Positions 8,185 to 17,901 of a stretch of 64,000 nt of DNA are shown here, one piece after another (within the stretch, counting starts at the first letter, position 1; each line of letters opens with the position of its first letter). A model generated the notes under the pieces. The model was given only the letters and a program-made list of their open reading frames with translations. It was not told where the DNA came from and made no database searches. A program made the position numbers and the translations under genes. Location of the stretch: the NCBI RefSeq assembly GCF_046523945.1, contig NZ_CP171363.1:1426001-1490000 (forward strand), in the 5' to 3' direction. The DNA is from Faucicola mancuniensis. GTDB taxonomy: Bacteria; Pseudomonadota; Gammaproteobacteria; Pseudomonadales; Moraxellaceae.

Positions 8185-9198
8185 ATGTTGCAACATTATT
8201 TGGATACAAAATTTGAGTTTTGGTTTAAACGCCGAGCCCCCATGACCCAGTCCGCTCGTTTAACGGTGCGGAATGTGTACATTTTTTTTAGCAAAGAAGG
8301 CGTGATGTACGCTTTGTTATTGTTAATTACCTTTGTCGCAGGGACGAATTATGCCAACAATCTGATTTTGGGTTTGTGTTTTTTGTTGGCAAGTTTGATG
8401 GTCGTTACCATTCATTACACCTTTGCCCATTTGTCAGGGTTAAATATCAAATTGGTTGATGTGGGAAACGCCACCGAAGGCGAAAAAATCCAAGTTCGCT
8501 TGCAAGTCAGCAGTGAAAGCAGACAACCCCATCGCCAGATTCGTTTAAGTTTTGGTTCGCAAGATTTTGATTTAAAACAACCTTTACAAAATCCCAATCC
8601 AAAAACCACCGCCACGCCATTTAATACCATTTTAATTAACCAAGTCAAAGAACCAAAAATTGTCAGTATTTATCTAAAAGCCGACAAACGTGGGAAATTT
8701 GTTTTACCAAAATTAACGGTTAGCACCGTGTATCCGTTGGGAATTTTGCGTGCGTGGTCGTATGTGTTTTTTGAAGGGCATGGCTGGGTGTACCCAAAAG
8801 CGATGGAATATGATGTGAAAGCGACCCAATACGCCCTCAGTTTTGACGAAGAAGTGGCATCAACGCAGACCCAAGCAGGGCAAGAAGATTTTGAACAGTT
8901 GGATAATTATGTGGCAGGCGAGTCGTTGGCTCGCATTTCGTGGGCTCATGTGGCGCGTGGGCAAGGCTTGTTATCCAAGCGGTTTGTGGATAATGTTGGA
9001 CAAAAACAAGTGCTAGATTATTATCAAATGCCAGCCACCACTCACGAAGACAAACTGCGTCAGTTACGGTTTGGCGTGGACAAATTAAGCCAACAACAAG
9101 TGCAATTTCGCATGATTTTGCCTGATGGCGATGGTGTGATGGGGCAGGGGCAAGCCTTTATGCAAGACAGCTTGTTAAGGTTGGCAAAAACACCATGA
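8185..9198 (+). CDS. DUF58 domain-containing membrane protein
   Basis: A 337-residue protein with two membrane helices near residues 35-80 and a DUF58 domain in the C-terminal half. The conserved pattern is visible as DNYVAGESLARISWAHVARG. DUF58 proteins are the usual partners of MoxR ATPases; the domain resembles a von Willebrand A fold. The biochemical role is not established. The gene overlaps the following transglutaminase gene by 4 bp (ATGA), implying translational coupling. Confidence 0.88.
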   Translation: MLQHYLDTKFEFWFKRRAPMTQSARLTVRNVYIFFSKEGVMYALLLLITFVAGTNYANNLILGLCFLLASLMVVTIHYTFAHLSGLNIKLVDVGNATEGEKIQVRLQVSSESRQPHRQIRLSFGSQDFDLKQPLQNPNPKTTATPFNTILINQVKEPKIVSIYLKADKRGKFVLPKLTVSTVYPLGILRAWSYVFFEGHGWVYPKAMEYDVKATQYALSFDEEVASTQTQAGQEDFEQLDNYVAGESLARISWAHVARGQGLLSKRFVDNVGQKQVLDYYQMPATTHEDKLRQLRFGVDKLSQQQVQFRMILPDGDGVMGQGQAFMQDSLLRLAKTP

Positions 9199-11294
9199 AA
9201 AATTTGAACAAAACATCTTATCAAAACACAAACGCAGGCGAAAAAACAGGTCTGTTTCACAAGTTTCGCCACATTTCTGCTTATCAATGGGTATTGATTT
9301 CCCAGTTATTTGTCGTCATTCCGCACGTCAAAAATTTACCGACATGGCTTGTGGTGTATGCGTTGGCGATTATTTTTATGCAGTTTAATGTGGTGCGTCA
9401 GTTTTTACCCAAAAAATTGTATGAAGTTCGCACCATGCGGTTTATTCAGTATACAGGTTTTCTGGCAAGTTTGGCAGGACTGTATTTGACTTATCGCACG
9501 GCGATTGGCTTGGACGTGGCGATTGCGTTTTTGCTGTTGTGTGCGGTGAGCAAGTTGCTGGAGCTGTACACTCGTAGAGATGCGTATGTGGTGCTAAGTT
9601 TGTCCATGTTTGTGTTGGCGGGGCTGTTTTTGATTGAGCAGGACTTGCTCACGACTTTGATTGTGGCGATTGGCACGATGGTAACGCTGTTTGCCATGAT
9701 TGGCATGAATGATGACGGCACAGGGCGGTATCGCACCATTGGGCTGTTGATTGGTCAAGCCATTCCTTTAACCATTGTGATTTTTTTGTTTTTTCCACGT
9801 TTGCCACCGTTATGGGCGGTACATTTAAGCGGTCAAAAACAAGCCACCACAGGTATCTCCGACAGTATGTCGCCGGGGGATTTTGCCAATTTAAGCCAAT
9901 CAACCGAGCTTGCGTTTCGGGTAGAATTTAACGGACAACGCCCCAGACGTGGCGATATGTACTGGCGTGCGTTGGTGTTTACCAACTTTGACGGCACGAC
10001 ATGGCGGCTGAGCAAAATTCCCCCTGATATATGGTTTTCAAGACGCAACAATATGCAAACGTGGTTGAGTGAACCGTTAAGCCATGTTAAAAATGTCAAA
10101 GACCCCAAAAATAGCTATAAAATTATTTTGGAAAAAACTGGGCAACCGTGGTTATTTGGCTTGGATTATCCGTATGCCGAACAGCGTGGCATTGGCTTGA
10201 CATCGGATTTTACCTTGCGATATTGGACGGATATTGACCAACGTTTGACTTATAATGTTCATCAAATCAAAAATGCTCCGATTGGTTTAACTTTGTCCGA
10301 GCGTGAACGTCAAGAAAACCTACAATTGCCGAGTACAGGCAACGAACAAGCCCGTCAATTTGCCAAACAAATGTACGAAAAAGTTGGCAGAAATCCGATT
10401 GCTTTTGCCAGTAGCCTTGAACAATGGATAAGAAGCCAACAATTTCGCTATACATTATCACCGCCAGCATTGCAACAAAACCGTGTTGATGAATTTTTAT
10501 TTGGCTCAAAAGCAGGTTTTTGTGAACATTATTCATCCAGTTTTACCTTTTTGATGCGGTCGGTCGGCGTGCCTGCTCGTGTGGTAACAGGCTATCAAGG
10601 GGGCGAGCTTGGGCGAGATGGACAAAGCTGGGAAGTGCGACAAATGGACGCACACGCATGGACAGAAATTTGGGTGGAAAACACAGGCTGGGTACGCATT
10701 GACCCAACGGCATTCGTGTCGCCAGACCGTGTAGAACAAGGCATGAACAACTTAACCCAGACCGCAGGCTCACAAATGTTTGGCGATGGGTTGGTTGGGC
10801 AATTATCTTATCAACAATTCCAAATGCTCCAACAAGCCAGACGTTTGTTTGACCAAGCCAGCTACTATTGGCAAAGAGATGTGGTCGGTTTTGACCAAGA
10901 GAACCAAAAAAATTCATTAGCACAATGGTTTAACATTCAGTCAGTTTATCAACAAATTATGTATATGTTTGTGATAGTCATTATTTTGGTGAGTGTGTTG
11001 GCGTTGTGGCTTTGGTACAAACGCCGTAAAGTGTGGGACAAAACCGATTTGATTATGGTGCAATTGTCCAATCGTTTAGCAAAAAATGACAAAAGTTTGG
11101 CAAGAAATGACAGCGAAGGGGTGTTAAATTGGTTACAACGCATTCGTCCACAAGTCAATGATGAACAAAGTTTAACCAAAATAGCAGAAATGTATCGTAA
11201 AACTCGTTATGGTAAAAATAGTGATATTGACGAAAATAACCATGCACTCAAAAAATTGACAAATGCGATTAAAATTCGTGTAACAACGGAATGA
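9195..11294 (+). CDS. Transglutaminase-like membrane protein (TgpA family, DUF3488)
   Basis: A 699-residue protein. The N-terminal 200 residues hold several membrane helices (DUF3488-like). A periplasmic transglutaminase-core domain follows, with Cys443 in KAGFCEHYSSSF, His487 in MDAHAWTE and Asp503 in RIDPTAF as the likely catalytic triad. One more membrane helix lies near residues 590-615, followed by a cytoplasmic DUF4129-like tail. The Pseudomonas aeruginosa homologue TgpA is reported to be essential and to have transglutaminase activity. It forms one operon with moxR and the DUF58 gene. Confidence 0.9.
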   Translation: MKNLNKTSYQNTNAGEKTGLFHKFRHISAYQWVLISQLFVVIPHVKNLPTWLVVYALAIIFMQFNVVRQFLPKKLYEVRTMRFIQYTGFLASLAGLYLTYRTAIGLDVAIAFLLLCAVSKLLELYTRRDAYVVLSLSMFVLAGLFLIEQDLLTTLIVAIGTMVTLFAMIGMNDDGTGRYRTIGLLIGQAIPLTIVIFLFFPRLPPLWAVHLSGQKQATTGISDSMSPGDFANLSQSTELAFRVEFNGQRPRRGDMYWRALVFTNFDGTTWRLSKIPPDIWFSRRNNMQTWLSEPLSHVKNVKDPKNSYKIILEKTGQPWLFGLDYPYAEQRGIGLTSDFTLRYWTDIDQRLTYNVHQIKNAPIGLTLSERERQENLQLPSTGNEQARQFAKQMYEKVGRNPIAFASSLEQWIRSQQFRYTLSPPALQQNRVDEFLFGSKAGFCEHYSSSFTFLMRSVGVPARVVTGYQGGELGRDGQSWEVRQMDAHAWTEIWVENTGWVRIDPTAFVSPDRVEQGMNNLTQTAGSQMFGDGLVGQLSYQQFQMLQQARRLFDQASYYWQRDVVGFDQENQKNSLAQWFNIQSVYQQIMYMFVIVIILVSVLALWLWYKRRKVWDKTDLIMVQLSNRLAKNDKSLARNDSEGVLNWLQRIRPQVNDEQSLTKIAEMYRKTRYGKNSDIDENNHALKKLTNAIKIRVTTE

Positions 11295-11391
11295 TATTTA
11301 TAGCAAACTCAAATGGATGAATATTCCCTATTTTATCTAAAATCTGTTAAAATGGACAGTTTATTTTCAAATTTTTTAAAAGACCAAAATC

Positions 11392-12972
11392 ATGAATCTA
11401 GCTCAAGAAATCAACAAACGCCGAACTTTCGCCATCATCAGCCACCCTGACGCAGGTAAAACTACCATGACCGAAAAACTGCTACTTTGGGGGCAAGTTA
11501 TCCAAAAAGCAGGCGAAGTCAAATCTCGCAAAACCGACAAACACGCCACGTCCGACTGGATGAGCATGGAGCAAGAGCGTGGCATTTCCATCACCACATC
11601 TGTCATGCAGTTTCCGTATGCCGATAATATGGTAAATCTGCTTGACACCCCCGGACACGCTGACTTCTCAGAAGACACTTACCGCACGCTGACGGCGGTG
11701 GACAGTGCCTTGATGGTGATTGACGGAGCAAAAGGCGTGGAAGAACGGACGATTAAGCTCATGGAAGTGTGTCGTATGCGTGATACGCCCATCATTTCGT
11801 TCGTCAATAAACTTGACCGTGAAATCCAAGACCCACTTGCCTTGCTTGATGAAATTGAAAGCGTGCTAAAAATCAAATGCGTGCCGTTTGCATGGCCGAT
11901 TGGCATGGGGCAGGATTTTGTTGGTGTGTACAATTTGGCGGATAACAAAACTTATTTTTACCAAAAAGGACACGGCACAGAGATTGTAGAAATTGAAAGC
12001 CGAGACGGTTACGATTATCCAGACGTACGTGCCAAGATTGGCGAGATTGCCTTTAAACAGTTTGAAGAAAGTCTTGAGCTTGTGCAAATGGCTCACGAAG
12101 AGTGGGACGAGAGCGAGTTTTTAGCAGGCAAACAAACGCCAGTATTATTTGGCACGGCTTTGGGTAATTTTGGCGTAAATATGGTGCTAGATGTTTTGAC
12201 AAAACACGCCCCAGCCCCAAAAGACCATGAAGCGGTAGAACGCACCGTCAAGGCGGACGAGTCTGCGTTTACAGGCTTTGTCTTTAAAATTCAAGCCAAC
12301 ATGGACCCAAAACACCGAGACCGCATTGCCTTTATGCGTGTGTGTTCTGGCAAATATGAGCGTGGCATGAAAATGAACCACGTGCGTATCGGCAAAGAAG
12401 TGCGTGTGTCGGACGCTTTGATGTTTTTGGCGGGCGACCGTGAGGCGTTGGAAGAGGCGTATGCGGGCGATATTATCGGCTTGCACAATCACGGCACGAT
12501 TCAAATTGGCGACAGCTTTACCGCGGGCGAGAAACTAAATTTTACAGGCATTCCGCACTTTGCCCCAGAGCTGTTCCGCCGTGTGGTGCTAAAAGACCCG
12601 CTAAAATCCAAGCAATTGCAAAAAGGCTTGCAACAATTGTCCGAAGAAGGAGCGACGCAAGTGTTTATGCCACAGATTAACAATGATTTGATTTTGGGAG
12701 CGGTGGGCGTGCTACAGTTTGAAGTGGTGGCACATCGTCTGCTTGAAGAGTATAAAGTGCAATGCACCTTTGAACCTGTGAGCATTGCCACCGTGCGTTG
12801 GGTGCATTGTGATGACAAAGTGGCGTTTGAAAAATTTAAGAAAAAAGCCCATGACCAACTGTCGGTAGATGGCGGTGGTTATTTGACTTACCTTGCCCCA
12901 AGCCGTGTGAATTTGCAACTCATGCAAGAGCGGTATCCTGAAATTACTTTTAGTGCGACAAGGGAGCATTGA
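11392..12972 (+). CDS. prfC: Peptide chain release factor 3
   Basis: A 526-residue translational GTPase that removes RF1/RF2 from the ribosome after termination. The G1 motif SHPDAGKTT (residues 17-25), the switch region EQERGISITTS, the G3 motif DTPGHADFSED and NKLDRE (G4) are all present. Length and the RF3-specific C-terminal domain agree with the family. It stands between the transglutaminase operon and pncB, with its own short AT-rich leader. Confidence 0.97.
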   Translation: MNLAQEINKRRTFAIISHPDAGKTTMTEKLLLWGQVIQKAGEVKSRKTDKHATSDWMSMEQERGISITTSVMQFPYADNMVNLLDTPGHADFSEDTYRTLTAVDSALMVIDGAKGVEERTIKLMEVCRMRDTPIISFVNKLDREIQDPLALLDEIESVLKIKCVPFAWPIGMGQDFVGVYNLADNKTYFYQKGHGTEIVEIESRDGYDYPDVRAKIGEIAFKQFEESLELVQMAHEEWDESEFLAGKQTPVLFGTALGNFGVNMVLDVLTKHAPAPKDHEAVERTVKADESAFTGFVFKIQANMDPKHRDRIAFMRVCSGKYERGMKMNHVRIGKEVRVSDALMFLAGDREALEEAYAGDIIGLHNHGTIQIGDSFTAGEKLNFTGIPHFAPELFRRVVLKDPLKSKQLQKGLQQLSEEGATQVFMPQINNDLILGAVGVLQFEVVAHRLLEEYKVQCTFEPVSIATVRWVHCDDKVAFEKFKKKAHDQLSVDGGGYLTYLAPSRVNLQLMQERYPEITFSATREH

Positions 12973-13014
12973 TTTTTGTTAGTATTTTAACTATTTTATC
13001 ATAGGACTTAGGTC

Positions 13015-14217
13015 ATGGCAGGCATTATTCAGTCTTTATTAGATACCGATTTGTACAAATTTACCATGTTACAAGTCATGCTTCATCAGTTTCCACAGAC
13101 CCATAGTGTGTATTTGTTTCGTTGTCGTAACCTTGATGACACAGCGTATCCGTTGGCAGAATTGTTAGATGAGTTAAACCGACAGCTAGACGCCTTGTGT
13201 GAGTTGCGTTTTCAAGACGATGAGTTACAGTATTTACGCAGTTTACGCTTTATCAAAAGTGATTTTGTGGATTATTTGGAATTGTTTCAACTCAAACGCC
13301 GTTTTATCACCGCAAGTATTGATACAGAAGGTCGGCTAGATATTCGCATTGAAGGACCGATGATTCAGGCGATGATGTTTGAGATTTTTGTGCTGGCGAT
13401 TGTCAATGAGTTATATTTTAGCCGTTTAGACCAAAATCAAGCCCTTAAAGAAGGCAAACAACGCCTTGAACAAAAACTAACCTTGCTACAAAGTTATCGT
13501 GAGCAGATGGCAAATGAGGACGTGCCATTTTTGGTGTCCGACTTTGGTACACGTCGGCGTTATAGTCTTGTGTGGCAACAACATGTCATTGAGCGATTGA
13601 TGAGCGTTCCAGAGATTTTTCGGGGGACAAGTAACGTCTATTTTGCCAAAAAATTTGGTATCACGCCGATTGGCACGATGGCACATGAGTTTTTGCAAGC
13701 ATTTCAAGCGTTGGACGTGCGATTGCGAAATTTTCAAAAAGCAGGGCTTGAAGCGTGGGTGCAAGAGTATCGTGGTGATTTGGGCATTGCCTTGACTGAT
13801 GTGGTGGGCATGGATGCGTTTTTACAAGATTTTGATTTGTATTTTGCCAAATTGTTTGACGGATTGCGTCATGACAGTGGTGACCCTTATGCGTGGGGTG
13901 ATAAGGCGTTTTCGCATTATAAAAAACTAAAAATCAACCCAAAAACCAAAATGTTAAACTTCTCTGATGGCTTAACCTTAGAAAAAGCATGGGATTTGTA
14001 CCAATATTTTAAAGACCGCTTTCAGTTGGGCTTTGGTATCGGCACACATTTGACTAACGACATGGGGCAAACGCCGCTGAATATCGTGTTAAAACTGGTG
14101 GAGTGTAACGGGCAATCAGTCGCCAAAATCTCTGACAGTCCCGGTAAAACCATGACCGACAATGACACGTTTTTAGCGTATTTACGGCAAGTATTTGATA
14201 TTGAATCTATCAACTAA
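13015..14217 (+). CDS. pncB: Nicotinate phosphoribosyltransferase
   Basis: A 400-residue enzyme that makes nicotinate mononucleotide from nicotinate and PRPP, the entry step of the Preiss-Handler NAD salvage route. The opening LLDTDLYKFTMLQ and the segment FRGTSNVYFAKKFG with GTMAHEFLQ are typical; H224 in the latter corresponds to the phosphorylated histidine of the family. HDSGDPYAWG and the GIGTHLTNDMG phosphate-binding segment are present. nadE follows after 48 bp, so two steps of the same pathway sit together. Confidence 0.96.
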   Translation: MAGIIQSLLDTDLYKFTMLQVMLHQFPQTHSVYLFRCRNLDDTAYPLAELLDELNRQLDALCELRFQDDELQYLRSLRFIKSDFVDYLELFQLKRRFITASIDTEGRLDIRIEGPMIQAMMFEIFVLAIVNELYFSRLDQNQALKEGKQRLEQKLTLLQSYREQMANEDVPFLVSDFGTRRRYSLVWQQHVIERLMSVPEIFRGTSNVYFAKKFGITPIGTMAHEFLQAFQALDVRLRNFQKAGLEAWVQEYRGDLGIALTDVVGMDAFLQDFDLYFAKLFDGLRHDSGDPYAWGDKAFSHYKKLKINPKTKMLNFSDGLTLEKAWDLYQYFKDRFQLGFGIGTHLTNDMGQTPLNIVLKLVECNGQSVAKISDSPGKTMTDNDTFLAYLRQVFDIESIN

Positions 14218-14265
14218 TCTAATATTTTTAGCATTTTAAAAAATTAACTGATAAAGGATAAGCAT

Positions 14266-15003
14266 ATGGATTTACAAGCATATAGCGATTATTTGGTGGA
14301 TTGGCTCAACGAGCAACGCACTAAGTTATATAAAATGCAAGGCTTTGTGGTCGGTATTAGCGGTGGTGTGGATTCGGCGGTGGTGGCACATTTGCTTGCC
14401 AAAACCAATGCACCGATACACGGCTTGATTTTGCCGAGTGCCACCACGCCACAAGCGGATATTGATGATGCGATTGCGGTGGCAAATAGTGCAGGATTAA
14501 GCTATACGATAGCCCCGATTGCCCCTGTTTATCAAGCTTTTATGGACAATATGACGGCGTTGTTTAATGCCGATGCCGAGCGTCAAAACGTCATCGCAGG
14601 CAATGTACAAGCACGATTACGCATGATATCGCTATATGCCTACGCCCAAAGTCATAACGCCGTTGTGGTCGGTACGGACAACGCCGCCGAATGGCTGATG
14701 GGGTATTTTACCAAGTTTGGTGATGGTGGCGTGGATGTCGTGCCATTGGCAAATTTGAGCAAACAGCAAGTATTTGACATGGCAAAACTGCTGGGCGTGC
14801 CGCAATCGGTACTTGACAAAGCCCCAAGTGCAGGACTGTGGACAGGGCAGACCGATGAAGACGAAATGGGTGTGACGTATCAACAGATTGATGCATATTT
14901 GCGTGGAGAAACCGTTGATGACAACGCCATGGAACGTATCAACTACTGGCACAACCGCTCCCACCACAAGCGTATGCTACCGCCACAGCCAAAACCACTC
15001 TAA
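14266..15003 (+). CDS. nadE: NAD synthetase, ammonia-dependent
   Basis: A 245-residue enzyme that amidates nicotinate adenine dinucleotide to NAD with ATP and ammonia. The PP-loop SGGVDS (residues 32-37) and the GTDNAAEWLMGYFTKFGDGG substrate segment are clear. It lacks the N-terminal glutaminase domain found in long NadE proteins, so it should use free ammonia. It follows pncB by 48 bp with a GGATAAGC ribosome site. The nadD step is not seen in the window. Confidence 0.95.
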   Translation: MDLQAYSDYLVDWLNEQRTKLYKMQGFVVGISGGVDSAVVAHLLAKTNAPIHGLILPSATTPQADIDDAIAVANSAGLSYTIAPIAPVYQAFMDNMTALFNADAERQNVIAGNVQARLRMISLYAYAQSHNAVVVGTDNAAEWLMGYFTKFGDGGVDVVPLANLSKQQVFDMAKLLGVPQSVLDKAPSAGLWTGQTDEDEMGVTYQQIDAYLRGETVDDNAMERINYWHNRSHHKRMLPPQPKPL

Positions 15004-15085
15004 ACACAAAGCGGTCATTGTTACTTTAAAAGTGAATAACTATCCCCATTTAACCTTTTAAATTGTTGATAAATGATATAAAAAA

Positions 15086-16051
15086 ATGACCGCCGAAAAC
15101 TTAACAAGCCCAACCCCAGCCCTAAAAATCACCAATTTATCAAAGACTTACCCCAACGGCTCTACCGCCATAAAAGGCATTGATTTGACCGTGCCGCAAG
15201 GCGGATTTTTTGCCTTGCTTGGGGCAAATGGGGCAGGTAAGTCCACCACCATTGGCATTATTAGCTCATTATTTCAGCCGACTTCTGGGACGGTTGAAAT
15301 TTTTGGCATTGATTTGTTAAAAAATCCCAATGATGCCAAGCGGTTTTTGGGCGTTGTGCCACAAGAGTTTAATTTTAATCAGTTTGAAAAATGCCTTGAT
15401 ATTTTACTGTTGCAAGCAGGTTATTTTGGCATTAACAAAAAAAACGCTATGCCACGAGCCGAAAAGCTGTTGAAGGCGTTGGGGCTTTGGGATAAAAAAG
15501 ACACCAAAAGCCGTTCGCTCTCTGGCGGTATGAAAAGACGCTTGATGATTGCTCGTGCCTTAATGCACCGCCCAAAACTTCTGATTTTGGACGAGCCGAC
15601 CGCTGGCGTGGACATTGAGCTACGCCGTTCGATGTGGGAATTTATGCGACACATCAATGAAGATGAAGGCACGACCATCATTTTGACCACGCATTATTTG
15701 GAAGAAGCCGAACAGCTTTGCAAAAACATTGCCATTCTTGACCACGGCGAAATTCGCATTAATACCGATATGAAAAGCCTGCTTGCCAGCCTTGATGTGG
15801 AGAGTTTTGTGTTTGATTTGGTGAACGCACAGCACGCTCCCATTGTGCTTGATGGCATTCATAGTCGGCAAATTGACCCAAGCACGCTTGAAGTTACACT
15901 AAAAAAAGGCGAGAATTTAAATGATGTGTTTACCAAATTATCCGCCCAAAACATAGAAGTGGCAAGTATGCGAAACAAAGCCAATCGCCTTGAAGAATTA
16001 TTCTTAGGTATTGTTGAAAATAATTTAACTGAGAAACTGTCTAATGAATAA
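15086..16051 (+). CDS. ABC transporter ATP-binding protein (ABC-2 exporter type)
   Basis: A 321-residue ATPase with Walker A GANGAGKST (residues 46-54), signature LSGGMKRRL and Walker B LLILDEPTAGVD, plus the H-loop TTHYLEEAE. The C-terminal 100 residues form the extra domain common in exporters of the CcmA/DrrA/YadG class. The matching permease gene starts at 16252. The two are separated by about 200 bp that hold a frameshifted small reading frame. The substrate is unknown. Confidence 0.92.
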   Translation: MTAENLTSPTPALKITNLSKTYPNGSTAIKGIDLTVPQGGFFALLGANGAGKSTTIGIISSLFQPTSGTVEIFGIDLLKNPNDAKRFLGVVPQEFNFNQFEKCLDILLLQAGYFGINKKNAMPRAEKLLKALGLWDKKDTKSRSLSGGMKRRLMIARALMHRPKLLILDEPTAGVDIELRRSMWEFMRHINEDEGTTIILTTHYLEEAEQLCKNIAILDHGEIRINTDMKSLLASLDVESFVFDLVNAQHAPIVLDGIHSRQIDPSTLEVTLKKGENLNDVFTKLSAQNIEVASMRNKANRLEELFLGIVENNLTEKLSNE

Positions 16052-16233
16052 ATTGAGTTTGAAAAATCGTCAAAATCGGTGGAATGAAGAATATTATTAC
16101 GATGACGTTAAAATTGATGATTTATTTATCGAGCAATGGGTATGGCGAAGTATTAAAAATTAAATTCCCATCTGACCCACCAAAACCACTAAAAGAAGAT
16201 TGGGAATTAATTGTTGATAGTTGGTACGACTAA
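16044..16233 (+). pseudogene. Small hypothetical gene, probably frameshifted
   Basis: An ATG at 16044, overlapping the end of the ABC ATPase gene, opens a 39-codon frame (MNKLSLKNRQNRWNEE...) that stops at 16163. From about 16110 a second frame carries on through SSNGYGEVLKIKFPSD and KEDWELIVDSWYD to a stop at 16231-16233. The two pieces have similar composition and fit end to end as one acidic protein of about 60 residues with one frame change. I do not recognise it. Alternatively the two frames may be unrelated chance ORFs. Confidence 0.4.
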
Positions 16234-16251
16234 AAAATATTGAGTAAAAAT

Positions 16252-17025
16252 ATGAACTTTAAACAACAATGGGTCGCCTTTTTAACCTTATCTGGCAAAG
16301 AAATTAAGCGAATACTGCGGATTTGGCCTCAAACCCTACTGCCACCTGCCATTACAATGAGCCTGTATTTTATTATTTTTGGCAAAATGATAGGCAGTCG
16401 TGTCGGTGAGATGGGCGGTGTGTCCTATATGCAGTTTATCGTGCCGGGCTTGATTATGATGGCGGTGATTACCAACAGTTATTCTAATGTGGTGAGCAGT
16501 TTTTTTAGTACCAAGTTTCACGGCAGTATTGAAGAAATGCTGGTTTCGCCAATGTCAAAACACGCCATTTTACTCGGTTATATCGCAGGGGGCTTGTTTC
16601 GTGGGCTTGCGATTGGGGCGATTGTTACGGTGCTTGCGTTATTTTTTACCAAACTTACGCTCCCCCACGCCTTTGTAACGCTGTTTACGGTGCTGATGAC
16701 ATCGGCTCTGTTTTCGCTCGCTGGTATGATAAATGCGGTGTTTGCTCGCTCGTTTGATGACATTTCTATCATTCCAAGTTTTGTGCTAACGCCCTTGACT
16801 TATTTGGGTGGGGTGTTTTATTCGCTTGAGAATTTATCCCCATTTTGGCAAAATGTGTCGCTCATTAACCCCATTGTTTATATGGTCAATGCCTTTCGTT
16901 ATGGGGTGCTTGGCTATTCTGATGTTAATGTGTGGGGGTCGCTCGTTGCAATTGGGCTGTTTACGGCGGTTTTTTATGCGGTGGCGTATGGTTTGCTAAA
17001 AGATGGTAGAAGGGTGCGATTATAA
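16252..17025 (+). CDS. ABC-2 type transporter permease (YadH-like)
   Basis: A 257-residue membrane protein with about six helices (for example PAITMSLYFIIFGKMIG, QFIVPGLIMMAVITNSY, VFYAVAYGLL). The conserved ABC-2 segment FHGSIEEMLVSPMS is present. The frame is open from a TTG at 16240, but the ATG at 16252 (MNFKQQW) is the better start. It pairs with the ATPase at 15086 as an exporter of unknown substrate. Confidence 0.9.
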   Translation: MNFKQQWVAFLTLSGKEIKRILRIWPQTLLPPAITMSLYFIIFGKMIGSRVGEMGGVSYMQFIVPGLIMMAVITNSYSNVVSSFFSTKFHGSIEEMLVSPMSKHAILLGYIAGGLFRGLAIGAIVTVLALFFTKLTLPHAFVTLFTVLMTSALFSLAGMINAVFARSFDDISIIPSFVLTPLTYLGGVFYSLENLSPFWQNVSLINPIVYMVNAFRYGVLGYSDVNVWGSLVAIGLFTAVFYAVAYGLLKDGRRVRL

Positions 17026-17038
17026 AATCTTATGGTTT

Positions 17039-17374
17039 TTAGCGATTTTTTTTCATTTCATTCATGTAATCTTGGTGGGTATATTGACAAATATTACCTG
17101 ACTTGTCTTTCCAAGTTGCACAAATGGTTTCATAGTTATAATCAAACTCATGTTTTTGTAAAATTTGATAAGAAAAACAAAATAATAAACGCCCAAAAAA
17201 CCAAATGCACAACGCCCATCAACCATTTACAACGCCAAAAAAGCTAGCAATAAGCCATGCAACTGCTAACAAGCTGAAAATATCAGCAAAGCCACGCAAA
17301 TTTGATGCGACTTTTGAACATTTTTCCAGTCCAATGCGTTCGGTTTCATTGTCCCACATGGCGTTGAAAATCAT
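17039..17374 (-). pseudogene. Small membrane protein gene with in-frame TGA at codon 52
   Basis: On the minus strand ATG 17374 opens MIFNAMWDNETERIGLEK and continues through a hydrophobic stretch (DIFSLLAVAWLIASFFGVV). It then meets TGA at 17221-17219 in the context GGT TGA TGG. The same frame runs on for 59 more sense codons with a second hydrophobic stretch (ALCIWFFGRLLFCF) and a polar tail to a TAA at 17039. Read through, it is a 111-residue protein with two membrane segments. The single stop is best explained as a Trp-to-stop mutation or a sequence error. The family is not recognised. Confidence 0.55.
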
Positions 17375-17476
17375 GATGTTGCTCTAAAATTTAAAATAAA
17401 TGGCTGTTGAAATGATAGATAAACAAATAAAATAACACAACAAAAATGCAATAACAACTTAAAAATTAACAAAGTT

Positions 17477-17821
17477 ATGTCAAATATTTTTCAAGCCTAT
17501 CTTATGCTAGGTGTTGCCATCATTTGCGAAATTATCGGCTCGGCATTTATGGGCAAATCGGACGGTTTTAGCAAACTTTTACCGACTTTTGTAACGCTTG
17601 TATTTTATGCGGTGGCGTTTTTTTTGCTTGCCAATGTGATAAAAACCATTCCGCTTGGCATTGCCTACGCCATTTGGTCTGGGGTTGGCATTGTGCTGAC
17701 CGCCATTGTTGGCTATTTTTTGTTTGGCAATCGTCTTGATTTGCCTGCGGTTGTCGGTATGGCACTGATTATTTTGGGTGTACTGATTATCAATGTTTTT
17801 TCCAAAAGTGCAGGGCATTAA
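17477..17821 (+). CDS. Small multidrug resistance (SMR) efflux protein
   Basis: A 114-residue protein with four membrane helices. The invariant glutamate of EmrE (Glu14) corresponds to E18 in AIICEIIGSAFM. The helix-3 and helix-4 motifs AYAIWSGVGIV and LIILGVLIINVFS are typical. SMR dimers export cationic drugs or guanidinium in exchange for protons; which of the two cannot be decided from the sequence. It converges with prc across a shared terminator. Confidence 0.92.
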   Translation: MSNIFQAYLMLGVAIICEIIGSAFMGKSDGFSKLLPTFVTLVFYAVAFFLLANVIKTIPLGIAYAIWSGVGIVLTAIVGYFLFGNRLDLPAVVGMALIILGVLIINVFSKSAGH

Positions 17822-17842
17822 CGCCAAAAATACCCCATAACG

Positions 17843-17872
17843 AAAAAAGGGCGAAACAATCGCCCTTTTTTG
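17843..17872. terminator. Bidirectional intrinsic terminator
   Basis: AAAAAAGGGCGA pairs with TCGCCCTTTTTT around a 5-base loop. A run of A on one side and T on the other lets it serve both the SMR gene (+) and prc (-), which converge here. Confidence 0.9.
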
Positions 17873-17901
17873 TGGATATTAGCAATGTTAGTTTTGCCAA
17901 T

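Noticed and set aside
16336..16521. Minus-strand frames inside the ABC permease
   Set aside because: Shadow frames of a membrane protein without ribosome sites.
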